A stretch of DNA of 64,000 bases from Lactiplantibacillus plantarum. GTDB taxonomy: Bacteria > Bacillota > Bacilli > Lactobacillales > Lactobacillaceae. The first letter of the stretch is position 1, and each line of letters starts with the position of its first letter. The notes under the pieces were generated by a model. The model was not told the DNA's origin and ran no database searches. It was given only the letters and a program-made list of their open reading frames with translations. Of the stretch, positions 8,697 through 17,672 are shown in pieces. The DNA lies in the NCBI RefSeq assembly GCF_014131735.1, contig NZ_CP039121.1, positions 1,612,001 to 1,676,000 of the forward strand. The letters are read 5' to 3'. Made by a program: the position numbers and the translations under genes.

Positions 8697-9896
8697 ATGG
8701 AATTATCGCGTAAAGTAATGCAGGTTCAACCGTCAGCGACATTGAAGATCAGTGCGACTGCCAAGCAAATGATGGCGGACGGCGTTGACGTTATCAATTT
8801 AGGAATCGGTGAACCGGATTTTCAGACCCCGGATAACATTAAGCAAGCAGCCATTGATAGTATTCAAAATGGTCAAGCGAGTTTCTACACACCGGCAACT
8901 GGATTACCAGCTTTAAAACAAGCCATCAGTCAGCGAATTGAGGCTGACCATCACTACCATTTTGATCCTAATCAGATCGTCGTAACGGATGGCGCAAAAA
9001 TGGCGTTGTTTACGTTATTCCAAGTTATTCTGAATCCCGACGATGAAGTGTTATTACCAGTCCCATACTGGGTCAGCTATTCGGAGCAAGTTAAATTAGC
9101 TGGTGGTGTGCCAGTCGAAGTTAGCACCGATGAACAGTTGCGGTTTACCACTGCTGATTTGGAAGCGCAGCGGACGCCTAAGACGAAGGCCTTAGTCTTG
9201 AATTCGCCACAGAATCCATCCGGTCTGGTTTTCAGCCGTGCAGAATTGACGGCGATCGTGAATTGGGCCGTTGAACACGACGTTTTGGTAATTGCGGATG
9301 AAATTTATGAAAAGTTATTATATAACGGTAATGAATTTACATCCGTGTTAGAATTAGATGATGCTAATATGGATCACGTGGTTTTGATCAATGGGGTTTC
9401 AAAAGCCTATTCCATGACTGGTTGGCGTATCGGATATGCTGCCGGGCCACAAACCATCATGGCTAAGATGGGGGTCGTGTTAGGTCACGCTGCTAGCAAC
9501 CCAGCCGCCGTATCACAATATGCTGCGATTGAAGCTTTTAGTGGTGACCAATCATCTGTTGAAACGATGCGTCAGGGCTTTGAAGCGCGGTTAAACGAAC
9601 TATACCCACTGATCGAGCGTTTACCTGGGTTTAAGATGCCTGCTGGCAAACCAGCGGGAGCCTTTTACTTGTTCCCAGATATTACGGAAGCATTGCGTTT
9701 AACAGGCTATGCAGATGCACCGGCCTTTGTGACGGCAGTGTTATTAGAAGCCCATGTCGGTTTAGTGCCTGGAGAGGCGTTTGGCATGCCCGGTTGTTTA
9801 CGGTTAAGCTATGCAACTGATATCGATTCCTTGCGAGAGGCCCATCGACGGTTACAAAAATTTATGACAGAAAAAATTGCTGAACAAGCAAAGTAA
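8697..9896 (+). CDS. aspB: Class I/II aminotransferase, aspartate aminotransferase type
   Basis: PLP-dependent enzyme that likely interconverts aspartate/2-oxoglutarate and oxaloacetate/glutamate in the cytoplasm. The PLP lysine lies in NGVSKAYSMTGWRIGY, with NSPQNPSG and the IADEIYEKLLY substrate and cofactor segments upstream, and a C-terminal arginine region GCLRLSYAT. Start codons compete: GTG 8685 lies inside the AAGGAG site, ATG 8691 is 5 bases away and ATG 8697 is 11. I prefer 8697 because it gives MELSRKVMQVQPSATL, which aligns with family N-termini. It is cotranscribed with tseB and asnS. Confidence 0.9.
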   Translation: MELSRKVMQVQPSATLKISATAKQMMADGVDVINLGIGEPDFQTPDNIKQAAIDSIQNGQASFYTPATGLPALKQAISQRIEADHHYHFDPNQIVVTDGAKMALFTLFQVILNPDDEVLLPVPYWVSYSEQVKLAGGVPVEVSTDEQLRFTTADLEAQRTPKTKALVLNSPQNPSGLVFSRAELTAIVNWAVEHDVLVIADEIYEKLLYNGNEFTSVLELDDANMDHVVLINGVSKAYSMTGWRIGYAAGPQTIMAKMGVVLGHAASNPAAVSQYAAIEAFSGDQSSVETMRQGFEARLNELYPLIERLPGFKMPAGKPAGAFYLFPDITEALRLTGYADAPAFVTAVLLEAHVGLVPGEAFGMPGCLRLSYATDIDSLREAHRRLQKFMTEKIAEQAK

Positions 9897-9913
9897 TTGG
9901 AGGATGTAAGTAA

Positions 9914-11212
9914 ATGGTGCAACAGATCAACATTATCGATGCTAAGGACCATGTCGACGAAAAAGTAAAGATTGGGGCTTGGCTCACTAATAAACGTTCA
10001 AGTGGTAAGATTGCCTTCCTACAATTACGTGATGGCTCCGCCTTTTTCCAAGGTGTCGTTGTTAAGAGCCAAGTTAGCGAAGAAGTTTTTGAACTCGCTA
10101 AGGAAGTTAAGCAAGAAGCCAGTATGTGGATTACGGGTGTGATTCATGAAGACAGTCGTTCAAAGTTCGGTTATGAAATCGAAGTTGAAGACATTGTAGT
10201 CGTTGGTGAAAGTGAAGAATACCCAATTACGCCTAAGGAACATGGGGTGGACTTCTTACTAGATCACCGGCATCTATGGTTACGTTCTAAGCGGCCATGG
10301 GCAATCATGAACATTCGTAATGAAGTCATTCGCGGAACGTATGAATTTTTTAATCAAGAAGGTTTCATTAAGATGGACTCACCAATTTTGACTGGGAGTG
10401 CACCTGAAGGGACAACTGAATTGTTCCATACTGAATATTTTGATCGGGATGCCTACTTATCACAGAGTGGTCAGTTATACGCCGAAGCCGGAGCTTTGGC
10501 CTACGGAAAGGTCTTTACTTTTGGCCCAACATTCCGGGCTGAAAAGTCCAAGACTCGGCGGCATTTAATTGAGTTCTGGATGATTGAACCAGAAATGGCC
10601 TTCATGCATCAAGAACAAAGTTTGGAAGTTCAAGAACGTTATATTGCCTTTCTTGTTCAAGGTGTGATTGATCATTGTCAATACGCACTCGACATTTTAG
10701 GTCGTGATGTTGAAACGTTGAAGAAGTACACCAAGTTACCTTATCCACGAATCAGTTACGATGAAGCCATTGAATTGTTAAAAGAAAATGACTTTGACGT
10801 GGATTGGGGTGTTGATTTTGGTTCACCAGAAGAAACCTTCTTGGCTGATCACTTCGATCAACCCGTCTTCGTTTTGAATTACCCGAAAGCCATCAAGCCA
10901 TTTTATATGAAGCCGCATCCAACCCGGGACGACGTGGTGATTTGTGCGGATTTATTAGCCCCAGAAGGCTATGGTGAGATTATTGGCGGGTCAGAACGAG
11001 CAACTGATTACAATTACTTACTTGACCAGATCAAACAAGCCGGCTTAAATCCAGACGACTATGCTTGGTACTTAGATTTACGTAAGTATGGTAGTGTTCC
11101 TCATGCTGGTTTTGGTTTGGGACTCGAGCGATTCTTGACTTGGATTACGGCCGAAGATCACGTGCGGGAGACAATTCCGTTCCCACGGTTGTTGAACCGG
11201 ATTTACCCGTAA
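9914..11212 (+). CDS. asnS: Asparaginyl-tRNA synthetase
   Basis: Class II synthetase that charges tRNA-Asn. The N-terminal OB-fold anticodon-binding domain covers about residues 1-115, followed by the catalytic core with motif 2 [12 protein letters not shown] and motif 3 [13 protein letters not shown] at the C-terminus. The 432-residue length is standard. A GGAGG lies 9 bases before the ATG. The position after aspB and before dnaD matches many Firmicutes. Confidence 0.97.
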   Translation: MVQQINIIDAKDHVDEKVKIGAWLTNKRSSGKIAFLQLRDGSAFFQGVVVKSQVSEEVFELAKEVKQEASMWITGVIHEDSRSKFGYEIEVEDIVVVGESEEYPITPKEHGVDFLLDHRHLWLRSKRPWAIMNIRNEVIRGTYEFFNQEGFIKMDSPILTGSAPEGTTELFHTEYFDRDAYLSQSGQLYAEAGALAYGKVFTFGPTFRAEKSKTRRHLIEFWMIEPEMAFMHQEQSLEVQERYIAFLVQGVIDHCQYALDILGRDVETLKKYTKLPYPRISYDEAIELLKENDFDVDWGVDFGSPEETFLADHFDQPVFVLNYPKAIKPFYMKPHPTRDDVVICADLLAPEGYGEIIGGSERATDYNYLLDQIKQAGLNPDDYAWYLDLRKYGSVPHAGFGLGLERFLTWITAEDHVRETIPFPRLLNRIYP

Positions 11213-11235
11213 ACTTTAATTGAAGGTTAGTTTTA

Positions 11236-11268
11236 TTAAGAGCGTGGGACCTAGTCTCACGCTCTTAA
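11236..11268 (+). other. Hairpin between asnS and dnaD
   Basis: TTAAGAGCGTGGGAC pairs with GTCTCACGCTCTTAA over 15 positions (one G-T) with a 3-base loop. No T-tract follows on either strand, so it is a processing site, partial terminator or stabiliser and not a classical terminator. Confidence 0.55.
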
Positions 11269-11289
11269 TAGTGAAAGGATGATAACGAG

Positions 11290-12015
11290 ATGGAGTCCTT
11301 AGCTGCCGCGTTAGTGAATGATGGTCAAACGACCATTGCGAACGCATTATTGGCCCACTATCGTGAAATTGGGGTCACAAACGATGAATTATTGGTTTAT
11401 TTGCAGTTCAAACGGTTAATTGATCAGGGTAATCAATTCCCAGATGCTGCGGTAATTGCCAAGAGTTTAGGTGAATCGACAAATGCTGTTTTTCAGCGGC
11501 TACATGAAATGTTAGCCAAAAAATTGCTGACGATTGAATCGATCACGGCTGATGACCAAAAAATTCATGACCGTTATAATTTTGACGGCCTGTATGATAA
11601 GTTAGCAGTTGCGCTCAAAAAGCAGCCCGTTAGCACTCAAGCTTCGGAACAAGCCACGAGTGAAAACAGTCGGCAAAAGGTTTTTCGGGCAATTCAGACG
11701 GAATTTGGCCGTGACTTATCACCGATCGAAATGGAAAGTATTAGTAAGTGGTTCGACGAAGACCATTATGAACCGGAAGTTATCGAATTGGCATTGCGGG
11801 AAGCAGTTCTGCGTCAAGTCTATAACTTGACGTATATGGACCGAATTCTGTTGAACTGGCAGAAGCGTAACTTAAAAACGGCTGCCCAGGTGGAAGCAGA
11901 GCGCCAACGCAGTATTGAGCAACGCTTGAATTCCGCTCCGCAACCACAACGCCAGACGGGCACAAATGCTGGTCCGAAGATTCCGTTATTCAAATTAGGT
12001 GAAGACCAGTCTTAA
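11290..12015 (+). CDS. dnaD: DnaD-like replication initiation/helicase-loading protein
   Basis: Primosomal protein that remodels DNA at oriC and helps load the replicative helicase in Firmicutes. The N-terminal winged-helix region (about residues 1-100) is followed by the DnaD/DnaB_2 domain with the YNLTYMDRILLNWQKRNLKT segment near residues 177-196, characteristic of the family. The C-terminus is Gln/Arg rich. The length (241) is typical. It follows asnS after a hairpin. In B. subtilis nth comes next, but here a methionine transporter follows. Confidence 0.92.
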   Translation: MESLAAALVNDGQTTIANALLAHYREIGVTNDELLVYLQFKRLIDQGNQFPDAAVIAKSLGESTNAVFQRLHEMLAKKLLTIESITADDQKIHDRYNFDGLYDKLAVALKKQPVSTQASEQATSENSRQKVFRAIQTEFGRDLSPIEMESISKWFDEDHYEPEVIELALREAVLRQVYNLTYMDRILLNWQKRNLKTAAQVEAERQRSIEQRLNSAPQPQRQTGTNAGPKIPLFKLGEDQS

Positions 12016-12057
12016 ACACTGTGCTGAAAAGCTTATCGGGGAAAACTGATTTTAAAT

Positions 12058-12103
12058 AAAGTGGTGGCGATTGCCTGTGCGAGGCGTCGTTACCACTTTT
12101 TTT
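12058..12103 (+). terminator. Terminator after dnaD
   Basis: AAAGTGGT pairs with ACCACTTT around an inner partly paired stem (GCCT/AGGC), followed by seven T's. Confidence 0.8.
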
Positions 12104-12280
12104 CGGGATGGGTTAGTCGTTGTTTCATATCAATGGCGTTTGCCCACGTCATTGGCGCAGCGTACTGAGGTTAAAACAGGACCACCAGGATTTCCTGTCC
12201 TGGTAAGCCGGTGGGATGCACATCATTGGACCAAAATCAGTGGGCACCACTATAAATTAAAAAATGGTTATAATTAAATG
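12104..12280. other. Non-coding stretch with a compact hairpin
   Basis: No credible gene. ACCAGGA (12184-12190) pairs with TCCTGGT (12198-12204), flanked by CCACC/GGTGG that could extend the stem. The open frame 12071-12277 starts inside the dnaD terminator and is not believable. Confidence 0.35.
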
Positions 12281-12311
12281 TTGACTTCTCATTAAAATAG
12301 CGCAATACTGT
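12281..12311 (+). promoter_or_regulatory. Promoter of the metNIQ T-box transcript
   Basis: TTGACT (12281-12286) is a good -35. The best -10 is TACTGT at 12306-12311 with a long 19-base spacer. Transcription would begin just upstream of the T-box stem I. Confidence 0.45.
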
Positions 12312-12339
12312 AAACAACCAAGTAAATATATTAATAAAT

Positions 12340-12632
12340 ACGTCTAAGATGAGTAGCCGTTGTTGGAATGCCTTAGAGAACTGCCGGTTGGTGCGAGGTA
12401 GCCATTTCGCAACGTTGAAGATGGTCTTATAATGCAAGTTTCAACGCTGAGCTGACGGGGTTAAGCGTTGACGGCTACGCCCGTTATGCGGTTAGAGTCT
12501 CGCTAAGAATTTTCAGTGGCGGTACTTGAAGTGCGGTGGCCTGTGAGGGTCATTTGAAGTAAGGTGGTAACACGGAAAAACGTCCATTCGTCCTTAATCT
12601 GATAATCAGATTAGAGACGATGGGCGTTTTTT
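12340..12632 (+). promoter_or_regulatory. T-box riboswitch, methionine-specific, with terminator
   Basis: The T-box core AAGGTGGTAACACGG is at 12561-12575. It is followed by a terminator (12576-12632) in which a long stem ends in a perfect TAATCTGAT/ATCAGATTA tip and then a T-run. Stem I is closed by TAAGA (12345-12349) with TCTTA (12425-12429). The triplet in the specifier position immediately before that strand is ATG (12421-12423), so it should sense uncharged tRNA-Met. This fits the downstream methionine transporter and the known use of Met T-boxes in Lactobacillales. Confidence 0.88.
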
Positions 12633-12650
12633 AATGGGAGGAAGCAGACT

Positions 12651-13718
12651 ATGACAGAGGCAATCATTGATTTAAAAGACATCGCAGTGACTTTTGACGA
12701 CGGGCACCAAGTCGTTCACGCGGTTCAAGATGTCAATCTACAGATCCAGACGGGTGATATTTATGGCATTATTGGATATTCCGGCGCTGGCAAAAGTACC
12801 TTGGTACGGGTGATCAATTTATTACAGTCACCGACAACGGGCCAGGTAGTCGTCAATGGCCAGGCCTTACAAACGCTATCGCCAGCTGCATTACGTCAAG
12901 CCAGGAAACACGTTGGGATGATTTTTCAACACTTCAACTTGATGCAATCACGGACCGTGTTGGGAAACGTTATTTATCCATTATTGGGTCAAAAAATTAG
13001 TAAACAGGACCGACGCGCCAAAGCATTACGGCTACTGAAGCTCGTTGGGTTAACGGACTATGCGCAGACCTACCCAGATAAATTATCTGGTGGGCAGAAA
13101 CAACGGGTGGCAATCGCACGGGCACTAGTCACTGACCCGCAAATCTTGATTTCTGATGAAGCAACTAGTGCGCTTGATCCAAAGACCACGGCGGCAATTC
13201 TTGAGTTGCTACAACGGGTCAATCGCGAGCTAGGGATTACCATTGTCCTCATTACGCATGAAATGCAAGTCATCAAGAGTATTTGTCATCATGTCGCCGT
13301 TATGGCTGATGGGCGGATTATTGAGCGGGGCCCCGTTGCTGAGGTTTTTACAGCCCCCAAAGCACCTCTGACCGTTGATTTTGTGGAAACATCTACCAAT
13401 GTTCGGGCCGCCATTCAGCGAATCACGAAAACGATTAAATTGAGTGAATTAGCAGCGGACCAAGAGCTGATTGCGTTCAAATTCGTTGGTCAATCAACAA
13501 AGCAGGGAATTGTCTCGCAGTTATCGCAGACGCTGGGGGTCGACGTTAACATTTTGTTTGCCAATATCGACCAGATCGATGGTCAAAATGTTGGTGACAT
13601 GATTGCGATTATTACGGGGGATTTAACGGCCTTCAATGCGGCGGTCACTAATATGTCGGCTCAAGGTGTCCACACTCGCATTATCAATGAAGAAGTTGTG
13701 AAGGGAATGGTGGACTAA
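12651..13718 (+). CDS. metN: Methionine ABC transporter ATP-binding protein
   Basis: ATPase of the MetNIQ importer for D/L-methionine. It has Walker A GYSGAGKST near residue 44, signature LSGGQKQRVAIARAL near 145, Walker B ILISDEATSALDP, and a C-terminal NIL/ACT-like domain (about residues 265-355) that in E. coli binds methionine and trans-inhibits transport. A GGGAGGAAG site precedes the ATG. It is the first gene of metN-metI-metQ, overlaps metI by one base, and is controlled by the Met T-box. Confidence 0.95.
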   Translation: MTEAIIDLKDIAVTFDDGHQVVHAVQDVNLQIQTGDIYGIIGYSGAGKSTLVRVINLLQSPTTGQVVVNGQALQTLSPAALRQARKHVGMIFQHFNLMQSRTVLGNVIYPLLGQKISKQDRRAKALRLLKLVGLTDYAQTYPDKLSGGQKQRVAIARALVTDPQILISDEATSALDPKTTAAILELLQRVNRELGITIVLITHEMQVIKSICHHVAVMADGRIIERGPVAEVFTAPKAPLTVDFVETSTNVRAAIQRITKTIKLSELAADQELIAFKFVGQSTKQGIVSQLSQTLGVDVNILFANIDQIDGQNVGDMIAIITGDLTAFNAAVTNMSAQGVHTRIINEEVVKGMVD

Positions 13719-14389
13719 TGACAGCATTAATTCCGAATGTCTTACAAATGAAAGCTGAATTTATTCAAGCAACGTTAGAGACCCTCTATATGACCGCAGT
13801 TTCCGCGCTGGTTGCAGGAATACTGGGGTTGGGTTTGGGGGTACTGTTAGTGGTGACACAGCCCCATGGCATTTTAGCTGATGGCCCCTCGTATCAAGTG
13901 TTAGACAAGCTAACCAACTTACTCCGTTCGGTGCCATTTATTATTCTGTTAGCCGTAATTTCGCCGTTGACCAGCTATTTAATCGGAACAACGGTGGGGA
14001 CCACGGCATCGTTAGTCCCACTAGTTTTTGGTATTTTTCCTTTTTATGCCCGGCAAGTGCAAAATGCGTTACTCGATGTTGACCAAGGAATCGTTGAGGC
14101 TGCTCAGTCCATGGGATCTAGTCCCATTGCAATTATTTTTCGGGTTTATTTGAAAGAGGGACTACCTGATTTGATTCGCGTCTCAATCGTGACGGTGATT
14201 AGCCTGATTGGTCTGACGACGATGGCTGGTGCGATCGGCGCGGGCGGCTTGGGTGATATTGCAATCAGTATTGGTTACGCTCGCTTTGAAAACGACGTGA
14301 CGTTTGTCGCAATGATCATCATTTTGATCTTAGTCTTTGCTGTACAGCTGTTTGGTGATTGGCTCGTTAAGAGCGTCACACATCATTAA
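13718..14389 (+). CDS. metI: Methionine ABC transporter permease
   Basis: Integral membrane subunit of MetNIQ with about five hydrophobic segments. The EAA-type loop that contacts the ATPase is GIVEAAQSMGSSPIAIIFR near residue 130. The motif TTMAGAIGAGGLGDIAI near residue 170 is typical of the MetI family. Its ATG overlaps the metN stop codon (TAATG), indicating translational coupling. The 223-residue length is typical. Confidence 0.95.
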   Translation: MTALIPNVLQMKAEFIQATLETLYMTAVSALVAGILGLGLGVLLVVTQPHGILADGPSYQVLDKLTNLLRSVPFIILLAVISPLTSYLIGTTVGTTASLVPLVFGIFPFYARQVQNALLDVDQGIVEAAQSMGSSPIAIIFRVYLKEGLPDLIRVSIVTVISLIGLTTMAGAIGAGGLGDIAISIGYARFENDVTFVAMIIILILVFAVQLFGDWLVKSVTHH

Positions 14390-14407
14390 TAAAGGGGGAA
14401 TTAGCCG

Positions 14408-15265
14408 ATGAAACGATTAGCATGGTGGTTGATTGGTATTGCTGCAATTGTTGGTATTTGTGTGGGATTACATGAAATAACGAGTTATTCGGCCCGTACA
14501 CAACAGAGTGCCACGATTACGGTCGGATCAATGGGATCGGACTATGAAGTCTGGCAGCACATTGCTAAAAGCCAAGATGCCAAAAAGATGGGCTTAACGA
14601 TTAAGGTTAAACAAATCACGGATGGTGTTCAGCTGAACAAGGCCACGGCGGACGGTAACGTTGATGTGAACGCCTTTCAGTCCTGGTCATATTACCAAAC
14701 TTATAATCAGCAGAATCCCAAGGCCAAGTTGGCGGCGTTAGGAACGACTTATTTGGAACCAATGGGAATCTACTCCAAAAAATATCAAAGCGTTGATGAA
14801 ATTCCGGATGGCGCTACGATTGCAATTGCTGACAATCCCTCACAAGCTTCGCGAGGCTTGTTACTGCTCCAAAAAGCGGGCCTGATCAAACTGGCAGCTA
14901 ATTTTGGTGTCTTAGGTTCAGTGAAGGATATTACAAGCAATCCCCGTCATCTGAAATTCAAACAGATCGATGATACTACTGGTCCCCGGATCATTAAAAG
15001 TGTCGATGCAGTTTTGATTTCGAATACGGTTGCTTTGGAAGGACATTTACACGTTTTACGGGATTCGATTTTCCACGAAAGTCTGAATAAGAGTACTAGG
15101 GATAATGTTAATATCTTAGCAACGGCCGCTAAGAACGAGCATCGTGCTAGTTATCTTAAACTAGTTAAACTTTACCATCGGGCGGATATTCAAAAGTATA
15201 TCAAGCAAAAATATTACGGTACTAAGATTAACATCAATAAACCGCTATCTTATTTTGACAATTAA
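14408..15265 (+). CDS. metQ: Methionine-binding protein of NlpA/MetQ family
   Basis: Extracytoplasmic substrate-binding subunit for methionine. After an N-terminal hydrophobic anchor (about residues 5-25) the NlpA signature begins with ITVGSMGSDYEVWQ, and QSWSYYQTYN and LEPMGIYSKKY follow. The only N-terminal cysteine is in IVGIC, which does not fit a lipobox. The protein therefore seems to be held by an uncleaved membrane helix and not a lipid anchor, which is unusual for MetQ. AAGGGGG lies 8-9 bases before the ATG, 18 bases after metI. Confidence 0.9.
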   Translation: MKRLAWWLIGIAAIVGICVGLHEITSYSARTQQSATITVGSMGSDYEVWQHIAKSQDAKKMGLTIKVKQITDGVQLNKATADGNVDVNAFQSWSYYQTYNQQNPKAKLAALGTTYLEPMGIYSKKYQSVDEIPDGATIAIADNPSQASRGLLLLQKAGLIKLAANFGVLGSVKDITSNPRHLKFKQIDDTTGPRIIKSVDAVLISNTVALEGHLHVLRDSIFHESLNKSTRDNVNILATAAKNEHRASYLKLVKLYHRADIQKYIKQKYYGTKININKPLSYFDN

Positions 15266-15355
15266 TAAGCATATTGGGTGCTGGATGATTATAGATAAGT
15301 TATGATTATGATAATAAATGTTGTAACTCATTGAACTTATCAGGAGGTCTCAACC

Positions 15356-15856
15356 ATGTATAAACGAATCCTAGTCCCATTAGATGGTTCCGATAATGCT
15401 TATTATGCACTTGAACATGCGATTGCCTTAGCGAAGGTTTTTGACTCCCAGTTATTTTTATTGAATGTCATCGATGTTAATCGATTTGGCGTCTACAGTC
15501 CAGATGTTTTTACGAGTGCGGCGCCAGATATGATGAGTTTTGATCAAGCCCAGAGTAAGAAACTGTTGGAGCGGGCCCAGGATCAAGTTGCAGCCCACCA
15601 GTTGCACGCCGAAACAATTCGGCAAACTGGGGTACCCAAAGTGACAATTGCGGTCGATGTTCCCAAGGCCCAAAATATTGATTTGATCGTGATTGGTCGC
15701 TCTGGAACTAATGCGATTTCTCGCCTGTTCTTAGGTTCAACGACAGCGTATGTTGTTCGTAATACGGAGGCTAACGTCACCGTTGTTAACATGCCGAGCG
15801 ATGAAGCTGAAGAGGTTGAACAAACCGGTGATGTTTCGGCCGACGATTCTAAATAA
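15356..15856 (+). CDS. Universal stress protein, UspA family
   Basis: Cytoplasmic 166-residue Usp domain: beta-1 RILVPLDGSDNAYYALEHA and the ATP-binding pattern G-x2-G-x9-G-S in GRSGTNAISRLFLGS, so it should belong to the nucleotide-binding branch. An acidic tail (EEVEQTGDVSADDSK) follows the domain. AGGAGG lies 8 bases before the ATG. It is monocistronic, ending in a strong terminator. No specific function can be inferred. Confidence 0.9.
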   Translation: MYKRILVPLDGSDNAYYALEHAIALAKVFDSQLFLLNVIDVNRFGVYSPDVFTSAAPDMMSFDQAQSKKLLERAQDQVAAHQLHAETIRQTGVPKVTIAVDVPKAQNIDLIVIGRSGTNAISRLFLGSTTAYVVRNTEANVTVVNMPSDEAEEVEQTGDVSADDSK

Positions 15857-15875
15857 CTTGTCAGAGATGATTAAA

Positions 15876-15922
15876 GCTGGTCACACGACGTCAACATTGA
15901 TGCTCGTGCGGCCAGCCTTTTT
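15876..15922 (+). terminator. Terminator after the universal stress gene
   Basis: GCTGGTCACACGA pairs with TCGTGCGGCCAGC (one G-T and one mismatch) and is followed by TTTTT. Confidence 0.8.
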
Positions 15923-16010
15923 AGTTTGGGACAGGCGATGACGAAAAAACAAAGTCGTCTTTCGCTACTGACGATTACCGATTTGAGTGCCAACTGATGC
16001 CGTTTGGGCG

Positions 16011-17672
16011 CTAGTTTGGTTGGCGTACTGGCTTGGTAGCTGATTGCAGGTGATTAGCTGCAATCAGTCCAATGAATGTCAATGCTACCGTCAATACCGC
16101 TAGGGCCATACCGGCGGCCGCTTCACCTTGTTCGAACGATTGATAGATAAATGTTGAAACGGTCGTCATACCGGAAGGCAGTAACAATAGGGCAACGACT
16201 AATTCACGACTCGTGGCAATGAAAGCCATCACAAAGCTGTTGAGTAGCGCGGGCCATAGAATCGGAAGTGCAATTTTTAGGATAATGCGGCCGAAACTAG
16301 GTTCGAAGATGCGCGCGCTAGCCAGCAATTCCGAGTCAAAGGCCTTGAGGGCGGTCGTCAAGTATTGCACCGTTGTTGGTAGAAATAAGGTGACATCCGC
16401 GATCAGGAGGATGGTTAGGGTGCCGTATAATTTGGTGAACGCCAGCACCTGTGAAAAGAGCATCATTAAGCTCAATGCTAAGACGACGTTTGGAATTGCG
16501 AGTGGCAATGCGCCCAAGGTATGACATAACTGTCGCAGCCACTTGGGAAAACGTTTTGTTAAACTCCCAACGCTCAAGAATAAACCAACGATCACATTGA
16601 GACTGCTAATCAGTAATGCCAATCCGACGGTCGTAACAATGGCCTGCCAGGCAGGACTATCAAAGCGTAAGAGGTCTATATAGTGTACAAGTGTCAAATT
16701 AGACGGACTCCAACCAAGACTGCGTTGTTTGAGTAGCGATTGGAGCACGATGGCACTGAATGGCAGGACAATAGCAATACTGATGACTAGGGTGACGAAA
16801 GTGCCTGCTAATGTTGTCACTCCAAGCTGCCGATATTGTGACGCTGACCGTTGTCCGGTGAACTTAACAGCTGGCCGGCGTAACAACCATTGCTGGATAC
16901 CCCAGGCAATCAGGGCAATGGTCAGTAGGAGGGTGCCGGTGAGTACCCCGTTTTGGAAATCTAAGGGCCACTGACTGAGGTCCCTTTGAATCGTAGTCGT
17001 CAGAACTTCGAAGTGGATGCTCCGACCAAAGGTGGCTGGCGTTCCAAATTCAGCCAAGGTTTTGGTAAAGACTAAAATCCATACAGCTAAGTATGGGACT
17101 AACATGATTGGTAATGTGATTCGCACTAGTCGTTGCCAGGTGTTGACCCCATGAACTTCGGCCGCTTGAAGCCAGCGCTGGTTGAATTGCATGAGGGCTG
17201 CGCGTAAGCCTAAGTATGCCACGGGATACAAATGCAGACTCATGATAATGACCATCCCGAACGGTGAAAATAGCCACTGAAATTGGTGGTGCCAACTCGG
17301 ATTAAGCTGAGCCAGTAATCCGTGTGGTTGAAAGAAATATAACCAGCCCATCGCGTTAATATATGGTGGTGTCATGAATGGCACTAACAAGAGCCAATGC
17401 AACCAGGCGAGCTTTGTTAAACGGGTGTGCGTCATGATCCATGCCAAAGGGGTGGCTAGCAGGGTTGTCCCGACGACCGTGCCCCCACTGAGGAACAGAC
17501 TGTGTTGAATGCTCACACGGTTGGTTGGCTGCGTCAGTTGTGACCATAGCTGGCTTGGCGATTGCCCGACTAGTGTTTGACCAATCAGGGCGACTAACGG
17601 GCCGATAATCAGAGTTGCCAACAAGCAACTGGTGATGATTGATAAGGACAAGCGGATTTGATGATTACTCAT
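16011..17672 (-). CDS. Ferric-iron-type ABC transporter permease (fused two-domain)
   Basis: The 553-residue membrane protein has about twelve hydrophobic segments arranged as two BPD_transp_1 domains (about residues 50-260 and 330-545), the fused layout of FbpB/ThiP/PhnU-type permeases. EAA loops are visible near AAEVHGVNTWQRLVRITLP and SARIFEPSFGRIILKIALP. It is the last gene of a minus-strand operon (ATPase, binding protein, permease) and its ATG overlaps the binding-protein stop. The likely substrate is iron(III), but 2-aminoethylphosphonate or thiamine-type systems share this architecture, so substrate is open. Confidence 0.85.
   Translation of the reverse strand: MSNHQIRLSLSIITSCLLATLIIGPLVALIGQTLVGQSPSQLWSQLTQPTNRVSIQHSLFLSGGTVVGTTLLATPLAWIMTHTRLTKLAWLHWLLLVPFMTPPYINAMGWLYFFQPHGLLAQLNPSWHHQFQWLFSPFGMVIIMSLHLYPVAYLGLRAALMQFNQRWLQAAEVHGVNTWQRLVRITLPIMLVPYLAVWILVFTKTLAEFGTPATFGRSIHFEVLTTTIQRDLSQWPLDFQNGVLTGTLLLTIALIAWGIQQWLLRRPAVKFTGQRSASQYRQLGVTTLAGTFVTLVISIAIVLPFSAIVLQSLLKQRSLGWSPSNLTLVHYIDLLRFDSPAWQAIVTTVGLALLISSLNVIVGLFLSVGSLTKRFPKWLRQLCHTLGALPLAIPNVVLALSLMMLFSQVLAFTKLYGTLTILLIADVTLFLPTTVQYLTTALKAFDSELLASARIFEPSFGRIILKIALPILWPALLNSFVMAFIATSRELVVALLLLPSGMTTVSTFIYQSFEQGEAAAGMALAVLTVALTFIGLIAANHLQSATKPVRQPN

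Noticed and set aside
12071..12277. 68-codon plus-strand frame after dnaD
   Set aside because: It starts inside the dnaD terminator and lacks a ribosome site; the region is better explained as leader DNA.
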